The notes below the pieces were generated by a model. The model ran no database searches and had not been told where the DNA came from. It saw only the letters and a list, made by a program, of their open reading frames with translations. Positions 1-10,045 of a DNA stretch of 64,000 bases are shown here, one piece after another. The stretch is taken from positions 24,090,165-24,154,164 of the forward strand of contig JAUPFN010000003.1 of the NCBI GenBank assembly GCA_036924255.1. Direction: 5' to 3'. Each line of letters opens with the position of its first letter. The stretch's first letter is position 1. The stretch comes from Apodemia mormo. Its lineage: Eukaryota; Arthropoda; Insecta; Lepidoptera; Riodinidae. The position numbers and the translations under genes were made by a program.

Positions 1-21
1 CAAGCTTAAAATTTAAAGTTA

Positions 22-353
22 ACTAGCTGTTGCCAGCGACTTCGTCCGCACGGACTTCGATTACTCCGCACTGCTCCTCCCCCGTAGGTGATAGCGTGAT
101 AATATGTAGCCTATATGTTGACCCGACCTGTTAGTAATATTCATGCAAAATTTGAAGTAAATCCATGCAGTACTTTTTGAGTTTACCCCGGACATACATA
201 CAGACAAACAGATAAACAGACAAACAGACAAAAATTCTAAAAACTATATTTTTGGCTTCGATATCGATTGTAGATCACGCCCCAAGTATTCTTTTAAAAA
301 AATATTCAATGTACAGTTTCGACTTTCCTACGATTTTATTATATGTATAGATT
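22..353 (-). mobile_element. Non-autonomous Helitron, copy 1
   Basis: On the minus strand it starts with TCTATACATATAATAAAATC and ends with the CTAGT expected of a Helitron 3' end, preceded by a GC-rich segment. Related copies lie near 19.3, 41.3 and 60.8 kb. It contains a run of short GACAAACA-type repeats and has no coding capacity. Confidence 0.75.
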
Positions 354-558
354 ATATTATACGCAGAACGTATTTTTTTTTAATTATTGGACCAACCGGT
401 TAGGAGTAGTAGGCTTTCAAAGGGGGGAAGAGGAGAGTCTATTTCGTAGTTTGGCGTATCCTTTCGCCTTAAAGGAGATGCGATTATATCGGTAAGTACT
501 ACGACTGTGTTATATCCACAAAATAAAAAAATGATGTGGTGTCGCGGGACACCAGGTA
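354..558. other. Unassigned AT-rich sequence
   Basis: I see no gene and no repeat I recognise here. Confidence 0.4.
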
Positions 559-744
559 GGAACGAACTTCCTTCGGCTAAACGGCACTACTCGCTTGTGT
601 ACGCGACTGTCGCGCCCGCGCACGTCTCATTTAACGCTTTTATTCCACGCATTTTTCTTACGGTTTTACTATCACATTTTTTTCAGTTCGGTCGCGCAGC
701 AAAATCCCTATCCCCTCCAAGCCTGCCGTAAGGAACTTCGTTCC
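559..744. repeat. Possible short inverted-repeat element
   Basis: A 16-bp motif GGAACGAACTTCCTTC at 559-574 is mirrored with one mismatch by AAGGAACTTCGTTCC at 730-744. The interior is GC-rich, and a small hairpin (GGTGTC/GACACC) lies just upstream. It could be a MITE, but I found no second copy. A reading frame through it has no recognisable domain. Confidence 0.35.
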
Positions 745-745
745 A

Positions 746-1078
746 ATAATATCCTGGCCCTCTTCAAATAAGACCATCTAACATTCTGCAAGACAGTAAA
801 AGGCGAATAATTGGCTATATGTGTCACTACCATGACGTAACTACTTGGTAGTAGAGTTTCGTTATGTCTCGCCCGGGCATGATACTACCGCTTTACCTAT
901 ACCTGCTGCAGCGGCATCAATGTTTGTCAATATCGTGTTCCGATTTGGAGGTTAAGGTGGCCTGTATCCACCCGCATGCATAGCAACACACTATTTTCAT
1001 CATGGGGTCTATAGGCAATGGTCTCTCTTTTCAGCAGGAACCACTTGCTTGTTTGCTATCCAATGACACAAAGAAATC
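746..1078 (+). mobile_element. Family A repeat, diverged near-full copy
   Basis: It aligns along its length with the family A consensus: 5' part with CTCTTCAAATAAGACCATC, centre with TACCGCTTTACCTAT, 3' part with TCTATAGGCAATGG and CTTGCTTGTTTGCTATC. It has many substitutions, so it is an old copy. See 57124-57477 for the family description. Confidence 0.75.
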
Positions 1079-1161
1079 TTCTGTTTAGTGCCCAGGCATG
1101 AAAAAGAGCTTATTTCTCACATTTTCAGAGTTATTTAATTTCAATTTTTTGACGTCATAAT

Positions 1162-1480
1162 ATACTAATATCTGGTTGATCGAGCTTTGCTCGGTTTTTC
1201 ACATACCCATATCTTGGGAACTTTTCTTGGACCAGGAACCTTGATAAATCGATTCCTATAGAATAAATATATATTTTTTCTGTACCTGGTTGATCGAGCT
1301 TTGCTTGGTTGTGATTTTCATGAAAATCGTTGGAGCCGATTTCGAGATTCTAATTCCGGGATTGGAAAGAGCCCGGTTGGCGATAGGCTGGCCACCTATC
1401 ACATTTGTGAGACCAAGTATCTTCGGCTAATCGTGGGTGCACTTGTTGTACCTCAGGAGATAATATAAAAAACTTTAAGC
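1162..1480 (+). mobile_element. Retroelement 3'-end-like repeat
   Basis: The motif CTGGTTGATCGAGCTTTGCT occurs twice about 130 bp apart, and the same paired motif recurs at 60115-60400. From about 1358 the sequence changes to a second module (GGGATTGGAAAGAGCCCGGT ... TTGTTGTACCTC) that recurs at 35645-35745. The second module resembles 3' tails of lepidopteran LINEs (inference). No coding sequence is present. Confidence 0.55.
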
Positions 1481-1660
1481 TAATTGGAGCATTATGGGCT
1501 TTGCCGGGCACAGCGAGGAGAGCAGGCGGTATTAAAATTGCTAGTATTTGTAAATTTAAATAATTATTATAAATTGTAGCTATATTAAATGAAGTAATAA
1601 ATAATTATGTGAATTATTGTATATTACATTGAAATGTTAATCAATTATATTAAAAAGTAC
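1481..1660. other. AT-rich spacer
   Basis: Nothing recognised. Confidence 0.4.
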
Positions 1661-1790
1661 TAGCCCGCTTCACTGGCCATGATTCACGATGAAAAAAATT
1701 GTAGCATCATTTGTTCTCCTCATTCAAATTTTCATCAAGATCACCGAAGTCGTTCTTAAGTTATAACGGAGTCTATAGACAAACATACAT
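1661..1790 (-). mobile_element. Helitron 3'-end fragment
   Basis: The sequence ACTAGCCCGCTTC is a reverse-complemented Helitron terminus. It is followed by the usual lepidopteran Helitron body (a TCACCGAAGTCGTTCTTAAG segment). The 5' end is not identifiable. Confidence 0.5.
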
Positions 1791-2993
1791 TTTCAAAATT
1801 GTAAATTGGATGTAAAATGATTAGGTTCATATGCATATAAAACTTAAACAAAAACACTAAACACATGTGTGGTGGACGTGGGTGGACTATTGTGTCGCTG
1901 GGGTTTTCTTTAATTTTCAGCTTTTCGAAAGGTTTGTTCCATTCCTTACAATAACTTCAGTTTCAGTTGCATCACAACAGTCTGCGGAAATTTACAAATA
2001 AAAAAAATTTACTTTCATCTTTGAAAAATAATGTACAGAGAGCCGCGTGACCCTAAAATATTATTTCCTCTTGCTCAGTCGGGTAAAAAAGCCCACAGCC
2101 TTCCTAATGATTGTGGCTGTCATACGCAAAATTTCAGTCAAGGATTACCGCGTCCAAGCAAACAAAAAATATTCAGCTTTATCGCGAACAGGAACGGTGG
2201 AGAATGAAATTTGGTACAGTTAAAGTTTACACTGCGGAGGTCTGCAGAAACCCAATATTTTTACATAAATATGCATTAGGAATACATTAAATTAATAAAA
2301 ATAAACATAACACACACTAAATTCACGTGTCATACATAACATACACACATGTATACTTTTTATTTTTTGTATGACTGAAGTCAGTTTTCAAACTTGAAAG
2401 ACATTTTATTGTTTAGTCTATTGTCGAATTTCGGCTATAGGCAATCGCTAGTTTTAATAATAAGTTATCAAATATCCGTATAGAGTTTACAACACTACAG
2501 TATTTAATATTTCAAAACACGTTCCACGTATAATATTAGGTGTAAAAGTCTGTGTACACGATTGGAAAAATGAATTTTCACTTCGCCGGATATGAGCATT
2601 TCCCTTAGGGATGCGTTTTCATTACTGTCCATACTCTATAGTGTAGATTTCAGCGAAGTTCAGTACTTCAGTGTTTGATCAGACAAGCTCCAAAGCGGCC
2701 GCTGTTTCATATCGCTCTGTAATTGCCGGTATCGTGTGTGTACAAGTTAATTTTGTTGTTAATTTAATTTAATAAGTGCTAAATAATAAACTATGTGATA
2801 TGTTAAGCATTTTGGAATCTACATGCCTTTGTGAAGTTGGTGAATTTTAATTCTTCTACAACTTTCAGTAAAGTTAAGGTAAGAGGAGCAACTTTTTGTA
2901 AATATTTTTTAACTTTAATATGCCTAAAATAGAAAGGAATATATATTAAAATGATTATATTAATGTTACATACTTGTTTAAGATTTATAACGT
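1791..2993. other. Mostly unassigned; possible 5' exon at 2640-2890
   Basis: No open reading frame of note. At 2640-2760 there is a CpG-containing stretch with arthropod initiator-like TCAGT motifs (in GTTCAGTACTTCAGTG). Near 2879 a splice-donor-like AAG/GTAAGAGG follows. This could be a promoter and non-coding first exon on the plus strand, but the sequence alone does not establish it. Confidence 0.25.
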
Positions 2994-2994
2994 A

Positions 2995-3160
2995 CTAGCT
3001 GTGCCCGCGACTTCGTTCGCGTGGAAAAAATTCTAAAATATCCTATGTCCTTCTCCTGGCTCTAAACTACCTCCCTGCCAATTTTCAGCTAAATCGGTTC
3101 AGCCGTTCTTGAGTTATAAGTGGAGTAACTAACACGACTTTCTTTTATATATATAATAAA
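2995..3160 (-). mobile_element. Helitron fragment
   Basis: It begins with ACTAGCTGTGCCCGCGACTT (reverse-complemented 3' end) and runs into TATATATA. The body from 3050 to 3150 is nearly identical to 6129-6245, which shows both belong to one family. Confidence 0.65.
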
Positions 3161-3188
3161 TAGAAGATATATTGAAATTAGAAACTTG

Positions 3189-3322
3189 CGGTCGGTTTCC
3201 GAAACGCAAATTAATTTTAACAAGCATTTAATCTGTGTTTAACATAATTTTTACAAGCAAATGATCATTTAAACACAAATTAATTGCTTGTGAAAATTAA
3301 TTTGCGTTTCGGAAACCAGCCA
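3189..3322. mobile_element. 134-bp foldback MITE
   Basis: The left arm begins CGGTCGGTTTCCGAAACGCA and the right arm is its reverse complement with few changes. The arms extend for most of the element, so a transcript or single strand would fold into one long hairpin. No coding capacity, and I saw no second copy. Confidence 0.7.
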
Positions 3323-3447
3323 TTAGATATGATTTTCTCGAAAAAATTTATTATTTAATTAATGCTTGTGAATCTCAAGAAAAAATCTCACATCTATACA
3401 ATATGCATAATGTATATATGCATACCTACATTTTTTTATATTATACG

Positions 3448-3515
3448 ATAACCGCGCCATCGTTAGTCTAATTGCTCCCACTTTTTGAGTAGCTTAAATT
3501 AATTTTAATCAGTTT
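3448..3515. repeat. Upstream half of a direct duplication
   Basis: The segment CCGCGCCATCG ... GAGTAGCTTAAATTAATTTT recurs at 4960-5025 (CCGCACCATCG ... GAATAGCTTAAATTAATTTT). Together with the paired LINE ends downstream it suggests an old duplication of more than 1 kb. Confidence 0.55.
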
Positions 3516-3659
3516 TTATTGTTGTATGTATTTATATCTTATCTTAAAATATTTATTTTCTCGTTCTATTTGGAACAATTTTAGTTTTATTTGAAAAAAT
3601 GACTGTGGTAGGACCTTCTCACCTTATCTCCATGACAAGTACTTTGTGAGGATTTTTCA

Positions 3660-4010
3660 GAGGATAACAAACAAGCAGATGGCGCTTCTGATAAAAATAG
3701 AAACCATCGCGTATAGACGTCAAAGTCATTAATAGTGCGTTGCTATCCATGTAGCGGGATAGTAGTACCATATAGATAAATTAACCGGCTACGTTACCCT
3801 CTAAAGGCAAGGCAAGGCAGTTACAAGCACTGACGCTATTGCGGCAAGAATAGGCGAGGTGGTGGTATCAGACTCCGACAAAACCTTGCAGAACTCTACC
3901 ACTTAGTAGGTAGTCACTTCTTTCATGACATCTTTAGGTAATCGTTCGTCTTTTACGAATTACTTGGCAGAAAACAGATGATCCGTTATTTAAAGGGGGT
4001 TCAGGCTGCT
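3660..4010 (-). mobile_element. Family A repeat, diverged copy
   Basis: Near full length with the tail at the left (AACAAACAAGCAGATGGC). It contains GCACTGACGCTATTGCGGCA. It sits tail-out next to a plus-strand partial copy at 4040. Confidence 0.8.
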
Positions 4011-4039
4011 AGACTAAACGGTTGTACGGATACCGAAAA

Positions 4040-4172
4040 ATGTATGCATGTGGCATTAGACCTCGCCACAAGATAGCAACGCACTATTAACATCTTTGGT
4101 GTCTATAGGCGATGGTTGACTCTTACCACCAGGAGCCCCTCTGCTTGTTTGCTATCTTATGATACATAAAAA
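4040..4172 (+). mobile_element. Family A repeat, 3' third only
   Basis: It starts at ATGCATGTGGCATTAGACCT and runs through TGCTTGTTTGCTATCTTATG into an A-rich tail. The 5' part is missing, as expected from 5' truncation. Confidence 0.8.
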
Positions 4173-4539
4173 AAATACCGAAAAATACACATACAAATAT
4201 TTATTTTTATTTCTTTAAATTTATGTGCGACAAAGTATAAAGGTGGACTTAATGTCAAGCGACATTCTCAGTCAACCTAACCTAATCAGATAATAAGAAA
4301 ATTAGTAGGTGCATAGAGTTGTTGGATTAACACTTAAAACTAAATAGTTGGTTAAATTAAAAATAGTTTATTAAATTAGAATATGATTGTAATAAAATAC
4401 AGATATGAAATATAAAATTTTGTTACTGCAATATACACAATATACATGTACACATAAAAATAGATATACATATTTGTTACATATTATGTATACAAGTATT
4501 TATTTAAAAATTAATAATTTGTTGGATACAACGCTTAAA

Positions 4540-4890
4540 AGAATAATAATAATAATTATTATTATTATTTATTTATTTATTCGACGTAGGTACTCTCGGT
4601 TACACTTATAGACGTCAAAACGTAATATGTAAAAGCCTATACACATTTAAAAAAAACATATAAGAACACAATTTTTTTCGAAAATTTAGAATTAACCTTT
4701 CTGATGTCATTTGGGAGAGTATTCCAGTACCTGACTGCTTGGGATGTAAAGGATTGGAAGAGAAAATTAGTGTAACATAAGAGAATATGTAATGTGAGAG
4801 TATTGGCTGATTGACGGTGTCGACAGATGCTGGCATACTAAAGTTGAAATAGAGATTTAAGGTAGGGTGTAAAATATTCGTATTAATATT
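4540..4890 (-). pseudogene. LINE 3' end with ORF C-terminal fragment, copy 1
   Basis: Read on the minus strand, about 40 codons encode a LINE reverse-transcriptase C-terminus containing SFTSQAVRYWNTLPNDIRK. This is the WNxLP ... IR signature that closes many CR1/Jockey-type ORF2 proteins. The rest of the ORF is absent. It is followed by a 3' region ending in TAAATAAATAA and AATAAT runs near 4540-4585. It closely matches a second copy at 5560-5745 and is related to the plus-strand fragment at 17950. Broken and non-functional. Confidence 0.65.
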
Positions 4891-4957
4891 TATCAAATTC
4901 TATCATTGTTTATATTAAATATTTAAATTGATTAAAATTTTTCTTACATATATTAGT

Positions 4958-5210
4958 TAGAAACCGCACCATCGAGAGTCTGCCCCAAATTTTTCGAATA
5001 GCTTAAATTAATTTTTAATCGGTGTAAAATATTGACAACATTCGGCCGTCCTGCATCATTCACGTCCCGTGAATTATCGCTCTCGAAAACAATTTCATTT
5101 CATAAAACATATATTCTATTAAAGTCTTACAATAAAAGTAAAAAAATATTGACAACAGTGGCATTCTCTACCAGTCAACCTAACTTAATCAGGTACAAAA
5201 AAAGTAGTAG
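4958..5210. repeat. Downstream half of a direct duplication
   Basis: It matches 3448-3515 at its start. From 5150 (GGCATTCTCTACCAGTCAAC) it matches the sequence beginning near 4255 (GACATTCTCAGTCAACCTAA). No gene. Confidence 0.5.
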
Positions 5211-5382
5211 GTAGGTGTAGATAAATAAATAAATAGTTGTTCAATTAACATTAATATAACTAAAACTAAATGGTTGCCTAAGCAAAAAATATATACTCAT
5301 TCAAATTTAAATATGACTGAAATAAACTACAAATACATACATATAAAAATATATACACATACATATACATTATACACACACA

Positions 5383-5489
<107 letters not shown>

Positions 5490-5559
5490 ACTACATATAC
5501 ATACTTGTTAAATGTATAATATGTATAAGAAAGATTTATTTCTATAATTTTTTGATATA

Positions 5560-5745
5560 ACGCTTGAAAGACATTTTACAATTAACTTTTCTAATGTCTG
5601 TTGGGAGAGTATTTCAATACCTCACTGCTTGGGATGAGAAAGAAAATTCGTGCGACATAGGGGAACATGTAATGTGAGAGTATCGGCTGATCGAAGATGC
5701 CGAAAGTGGCTGGCATACTGAAAATGAACTAGAGATTTAAGTAGA
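5560..5745 (-). pseudogene. LINE ORF C-terminal fragment, copy 2
   Basis: On the minus strand it encodes HLRSADTLTLHVPLCRTN, then after a frameshift AVRYWNTLPTDIRK. Both blocks correspond to the same positions in the copy at 4540-4890. The first block also matches YLRSADNRSL in the plus-strand LINE fragment at 17950. Frameshifted and 5'-truncated. Confidence 0.65.
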
Positions 5746-5844
5746 TTTATGTAGTTGTATGTAGTTTTTGTTTATAATAGAGCTGGACCAATTGATCTAA
5801 CCCCAAAGTGAGCAAATTACTTGCTTGTGCATAATAAACTCAAC

Positions 5845-5896
5845 ATATAATAATGAAATTTCACCCAGTGCCGACGATTGAAAGTGTAAAATCTAC
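5845..5896 (+). mobile_element. Penelope-like 3' tail, short insertion
   Basis: It ends in GTGCCGACGATTGAAAGTGT then AAAATCTACT, like the 3' end of the element at 14330-14618. It is flanked by the direct repeat ATAATAAACT, which I read as a 10-bp target-site duplication. Confidence 0.6.
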
Positions 5897-5941
5897 TATA
5901 ATAAACTAGTTACTAATACATAAAATACATGTTATATAAAT

Positions 5942-6128
5942 AAACTAGCTGACCCGGCAAACGTTGTTCTGCCTTTTTAACTACTCTTATTTTTTATATA
6001 TTTTCTCACGTTTTAAACCTTCCCTGGACTTCAACAATTAATTCAAAACCAAAATTAGCCAAATCGGTTCAGCCGTTCTCGAGTTTTAGCGAAACTAACG
6101 AACAGCAATTGATTTTTATATATATAGT
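5942..6128 (-). mobile_element. Helitron, GTTCGTTAG family
   Basis: The minus-strand 3' end is AACGTTTGCCGGGTCAGCTAGT and the other end is TATATATAAAAATCAATTGC. It matches the copies at 58821-59540. Confidence 0.75.
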
Positions 6129-6245
6129 ACCCTATGTCCTTCTCCTGGCTCTAAACTACCTCCCTGCCAATTTTCAGCTAAATCGGTTCAGCCGTTCTTG
6201 AGTTATAAGTGGAGTAACTAACACGACTTTCTTTTATATATATAG
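6129..6245 (-). mobile_element. Helitron fragment abutting the previous one
   Basis: Nearly identical to the body at 3050-3160 (CCTATGTCCTTCTCCTGGCT). It lacks its own 3' terminus and lies directly against the preceding Helitron. Confidence 0.65.
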
Positions 6246-6477
6246 ATACTTTTATATACATAATAATATCCAAATCCAGAGGTATAACCATATATATGCT
6301 CATCACAAAAGTGTTACATCACCCCAACAGGAATCGAGCTCGAGCCCCATCGAATTGTATTTAGGTTAGCTAACCACTCAATCAACGGGGCGGTCAATTG
6401 TATTTTAGCTACCTATGTTGAAATATTAATTTTCTCTTTTGATTTCGAAACATTCTCACCCGGAAAAATTTACTGGT

Positions 6478-6625
6478 AGCCCGTAGACTTATGCATGTGG
6501 CATTGGCAACCTGCCACCAGGATAGCAACGCACCATTAACATCTTTGATGTCTATAGGCAATGATTTCTCTTTCCATAAGGAGGAAGCTATCTGAATGTT
6601 TTCTGCCTAATAATATATAAAAAAA
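6478..6625 (+). mobile_element. Family A repeat, 3' half
   Basis: It starts near GTAGACTTATGCATGTGGCA and ends in an A-rich tail after TTTTCTGCCTAATAATAT. Confidence 0.75.
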
Positions 6626-6783
6626 CAAACGCATACTTAGCCCACTGACGTCATTAGAAAATAGGGTACCTTAAATCTAAATACATTGAGATCTGATAAA
6701 AATTCAATTTTCGAAAATTGGAGGTAAAACAAAATATTTACAATTTTAGAAATTTTTAATTTTTCTTAGTGTTAGGTTAAACA
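6626..6783. other. Spacer, nothing recognised
   Basis: AT-rich sequence with no gene. Confidence 0.4.
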
Positions 6784-6954
6784 TCGATCATGGAGTGTGT
6801 TCCGACGAACTGTTCGGCAGTGGCGGATTTACAAATTTGCCGCCTATAGGCTATTCAAATTTTGCCGCCCCTACCGACCTCCAGTAGTGTCAGATTCTAG
6901 ATTATTTTTACAATCCACAAATTTACTTAAGATTTTTCTTATATCATAGAAAAC

Positions 6955-7270
6955 AAGCAGGCGACTCTCCTGATGAAATGAGGCAACAATCGCATATAGA
7001 CACCAAAAATGTTAATTTTGGAATGGTAATACCATATGCACTAGAATTTAAGAGTGACAAGCATTGACTCTATTACGACTGGAAGAGGTAAGGCGGCGTT
7101 ACCAAGCCCGAGCTTGGTGTTGCGGAACTCTACTATCTAAAAAAAAATATGGTGGTAGTGACATATTTAGCCAATCTTTCAAGCAATTAGAGCAATCACG
7201 AAAAACCAGACAGAATGCCAGATGATGTACTTATTCTTTGAAGTAGCCCGGGCCAACAATAAATTTTTTT
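6955..7270 (-). mobile_element. Family A repeat inside the hAT element
   Basis: The tail is at the left (GAAAACAAGCAGGCGACTCT) and the 5' part at the right (TATTCTTTGAAGTAGCCCGG). Diverged. It forms part of the 395-bp tandem duplication. Confidence 0.75.
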
Positions 7271-7785
7271 CCAATATTAGAATATTTTGAAGTAAAAGCT
7301 CAATCACAAGTAAGGCTGGGTGAGGTATAGTTTGATTATTGTCCTATACACAACGTAGTATGTCATTTACAATATTAAGTAATATTACATATAGACACTA
7401 AAAATGTTAATTTTGGAATGGTAATACCATATGCACTAGAATTTAAGAGTGACAAGCATTGACTCTATTACGACTGGAAGAGGTAAGGTGGCGTTACCAA
7501 GCCCGAGCTTGGTGTTGTGGAACTCTACTATCTAAAAAAAAATATGGTGGTAGTGACATATTTAGCCAATCTTTCAAGCAATTAGAGCAATCACGAAAAA
7601 CCAGACAGAATGCCAGATGATGTACTTATTCTTTGAAGTAGCCCGGGCCAACAATAATTTTTTTTCCAATATTAGAATATTTTGAAGTAAAAGCTCATTC
7701 ACAAGTAAGGCTGGGTGAGGTATAGTTTGATTATTGTCCTATACACAACGTAGTATGTCATTTACAATATTAAGTAATATTACAT
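6993..7785. repeat. 395-bp tandem duplication
   Basis: 6993-7387 and 7388-7785 are near-identical direct copies (both start CATATAGACAC and end near AGTAATATTACAT) with only a few differences. The unit contains most of a family A copy plus flanking hAT-element sequence, so duplication came after both insertions. Confidence 0.9.
7388..7650 (-). mobile_element. Family A repeat, duplicated copy
   Basis: The family A part of the second 395-bp unit. It lacks the tail because the duplication joined inside the element. Confidence 0.75.
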
Positions 7786-8893
7786 TCGATATATCTTTCG
7801 TTTTACTTACTTACAGAGTATCCAAGTGATGATGACAATAATTTTTATTATGTACTTGTGAAAATTATAAAATATCTTTATACCCGATTTTCTACTTTCA
7901 AAATTATCAATGAAATTGTCATACAAAAATAGTTGGGCTAAACATTTTGATAAGTCTGTGTTCTCCAGAGTGAAGATGGTAGTTCCAATAAAGCAAAACT
8001 TAATTTTAACAATTTTTCTTAGAAGAAAGGTAGCATTGAAAATGAAATGTATATTCTTAAAATAAATTTTAAAAGCATTTTTTAAAACGCAAAGAATTTT
8101 TTGGCTAACCCTTCGAATTTTGCCACCCCTAAAAATTTGCCACTCCGGACACTAGTCCCGAATGCCCTAAGTGTAAATCCAGGCCTGTCAATGTACCTGG
8201 GCATAGCATAATACACTGAGTGCAAAAAGTGTAAAATGTTTACACTATGCAAAATGATACTGTAAATATCGGAAAAATTTTTAAATTGAATATGGGTGAG
8301 TTGGATCTGATATCAATATTTGTAGAACTAAGTTGATGTCAATTTTTTTTTATTGTTCGTGAGTGTAAGAAGTTCTTACTTACATATATTCTTCTGTTTA
8401 AAATGTCTGTTGTTAGTTCATGCTTGCAAGTACTTGTAACCATTCTTAAGTGGATCTAGATTGTAAATGCTGTGCGAAATATTTGCATGGGTCAGGTAGC
8501 CTATATAGAAGTCTATATAGACTAAAATATATATTTTCTATAGGACATCTCAAAATTTGCCGCCCCCCAAAATCTGCCGCCCTAGGCTTCAGCCTACTCA
8601 GCCTACTGGTAAATCCGCTACTGCTGTTCGGATTGATCTCTACCGTTGAATTTCATCACCGGACATCGCGACATAATTCAAAGTTCCATCCTCATCACCT
8701 CGATATCTGGAAATCCACAACCGTGCGATTCTCAAGGCACTTTTACTACGCACTACACTTCTGTGGAATTAATTACAGGCAGGGGTGTTTCCTAACGGAT
8801 ACGACTTAGGAACCTTCAAGAAAAGAGTTTACTCATTTTTAAAAGGCCAGAAACGTATCTGCAAGGCCTATGGTGCTGTGGCTGTCCATGATG

Positions 8894-8938
8894 AGCTCAC
8901 CTGATGGTAAGTGGTAATCACTTACCATCAGGTGAGCT
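8894..8938 (+). repeat. Perfect 20-bp hairpin in LINE tail
   Basis: The stem AGCTCACCTGATGGTAAGTG pairs exactly with 8919-8938 across a 5-nt loop. The other LINE copies carry only one arm (ACCTGATGGTAAGTGATCAC), so this copy has an inverted duplication of that motif. Confidence 0.85.
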
Positions 8939-8980
8939 TCCTGCTCGTTTGCCCCTTTTTTCTATAAAAAAATCCGTCCT

Positions 8981-10045
8981 CTAATAATTTTAATTTATGA
9001 AAAGCTCTGGAGATAGAAAACATGTTAGAAGCCGTTCATTTCAAATGTACTAAATATTGTTTATTGCTAGCCAATTTGACTTGTTATTGGATATATCTTT
9101 AGTTATTTATATATAAATTACTAGTGAACCGTAGTCTTTGATCAAGATAGAATAATAATGTCTTTCAACTCCCTTCAGTTAACACTTTCACATCACTAGA
9201 TTGTTTTTCGGTTACAAATACCGCAAAGTATGTCTCGCGGCTTACGCCCACCTTGTTTTCCAGAAAATCACAAAAGGGACCATTAAATTATACTTTTCTC
9301 TCTAAATTGTTTTACTCGTTTTGCCTTTTGATACCCTAGGGTCGGGTTTATATCCCCCTTAGTCATATGCTACATTATATTCGTTACGTATTTATGTAAA
9401 ATCAGGTATGCCGAAATTTTACTAAAAACCAAACTTCGAATTGTATTATTGTACCGCATACCAGATAATGAAATACATTTTTTAATGTCGGAGTTTCTTC
9501 TATTAAACAAGTCAGTAGTTTTTCTGATAGAAAAAGATAACAAAGAGAGATAGAAAGAGAGAGAGACTAAAAAGATTTAGTTATAAGTAGCTAGGTCCTG
9601 TATTTTTTTTGTGTGACGTAATCAAAATATTTTTTTATTACAATACCATTGTTTGTTTATACAACGTGTTATTTAACAGATAAAAAAGCCGAAAAACTCC
9701 AAGCCAATAAGCGTATTATTACATTATTTAGGAACAATTAATAAAACATAAAAAATAAATAATTAGAGTTATTAGCAGATTGTGTCAATGAGCAAGCGCA
9801 ATTATTATCGCCCCATGCGTCAATTTACCTGAGTGATTGTATGGACATAATTATGTACATGCGTATACGCCGATTTGTGTCAACACGTACATGTTTATTA
9901 GTGTGTCGGTATAAAGATTTTTGGGGTAAAATATAAGTTTAGACTCGGATATCACTGTCCATTTGGAAAAAATATTATAATTTTACCCAAACAGACGATC
10001 TAACATAGGTGATAGATTTTCGTGCTTGTATTCCTGATGTTGCAA
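8981..10045. other. AT-rich gene-free stretch
   Basis: No credible reading frame. A short GA-rich tract lies near 9546-9566. I see no repeat shared with the rest of the window. Confidence 0.5.

Larger units (their letters stand above)
5785..6400 (-). mobile_element. tRNA-derived SINE broken by later insertions
   Basis: The 3' part (GATCTAACCCCAAAGTGAGC) is at 5785-5840 and the tRNA-like head (ATCGAGCTCGAGCCCCATCG ... GCTAACCACTC) at 6325-6400, in minus orientation. The body between is interrupted by a Penelope-like tail (5845-5895) and by two Helitrons (5942-6245). Other copies lie at 17.0, 23.3, 25.9, 32.5, 33.4, 52.0 and 63.9 kb. Confidence 0.75.
6818..8623. mobile_element. hAT-type DNA element with 8-bp target duplication
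   Basis: The ends are CAGTGGCGGATTTAC and, inverted, CAGTAGCGGATTTAC: 15-bp terminal repeats with one mismatch, starting with the CAG typical of hAT elements. The direct repeat CTGTTCGG flanks it at 6810-6817 and 8624-8631, and 8 bp is the hAT target length. Sub-terminal GCCGCC-rich motifs are present at both ends. The 1806-bp body contains two family A pieces and no transposase frame, so it is non-autonomous. Confidence 0.85.
6784..8980 (+). pseudogene. LINE 3' end split by a hAT-type element
   Basis: Two pieces, 6784-6817 and 8632-8980, read in one frame across the insertion site. The joined residues around the break (DHGVCSDELFG / LISTVEFHHRTS) match the minus-strand LINE copies at 53.1-53.7 and 54.8-55.9 kb (GECSDELFGLI...EFHHRTS). 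After the ORF end near 8890 the 3' region contains a perfect 20-bp hairpin (8894-8938), then CTGCTCGTTTGCCCC and an A-rich tail. This is a 5'-truncated non-LTR retrotransposon of the Jockey/CR1 group. It is decayed: only about 110 codons of the ORF remain, with stops and a frameshift near 8760-8810. Confidence 0.75.

Noticed and set aside
8450..8809. 119-codon plus-strand protein
   Set aside because: It is a chimera: the first half is the hAT-type element's end and the second half is LINE sequence beyond the 8-bp duplication.
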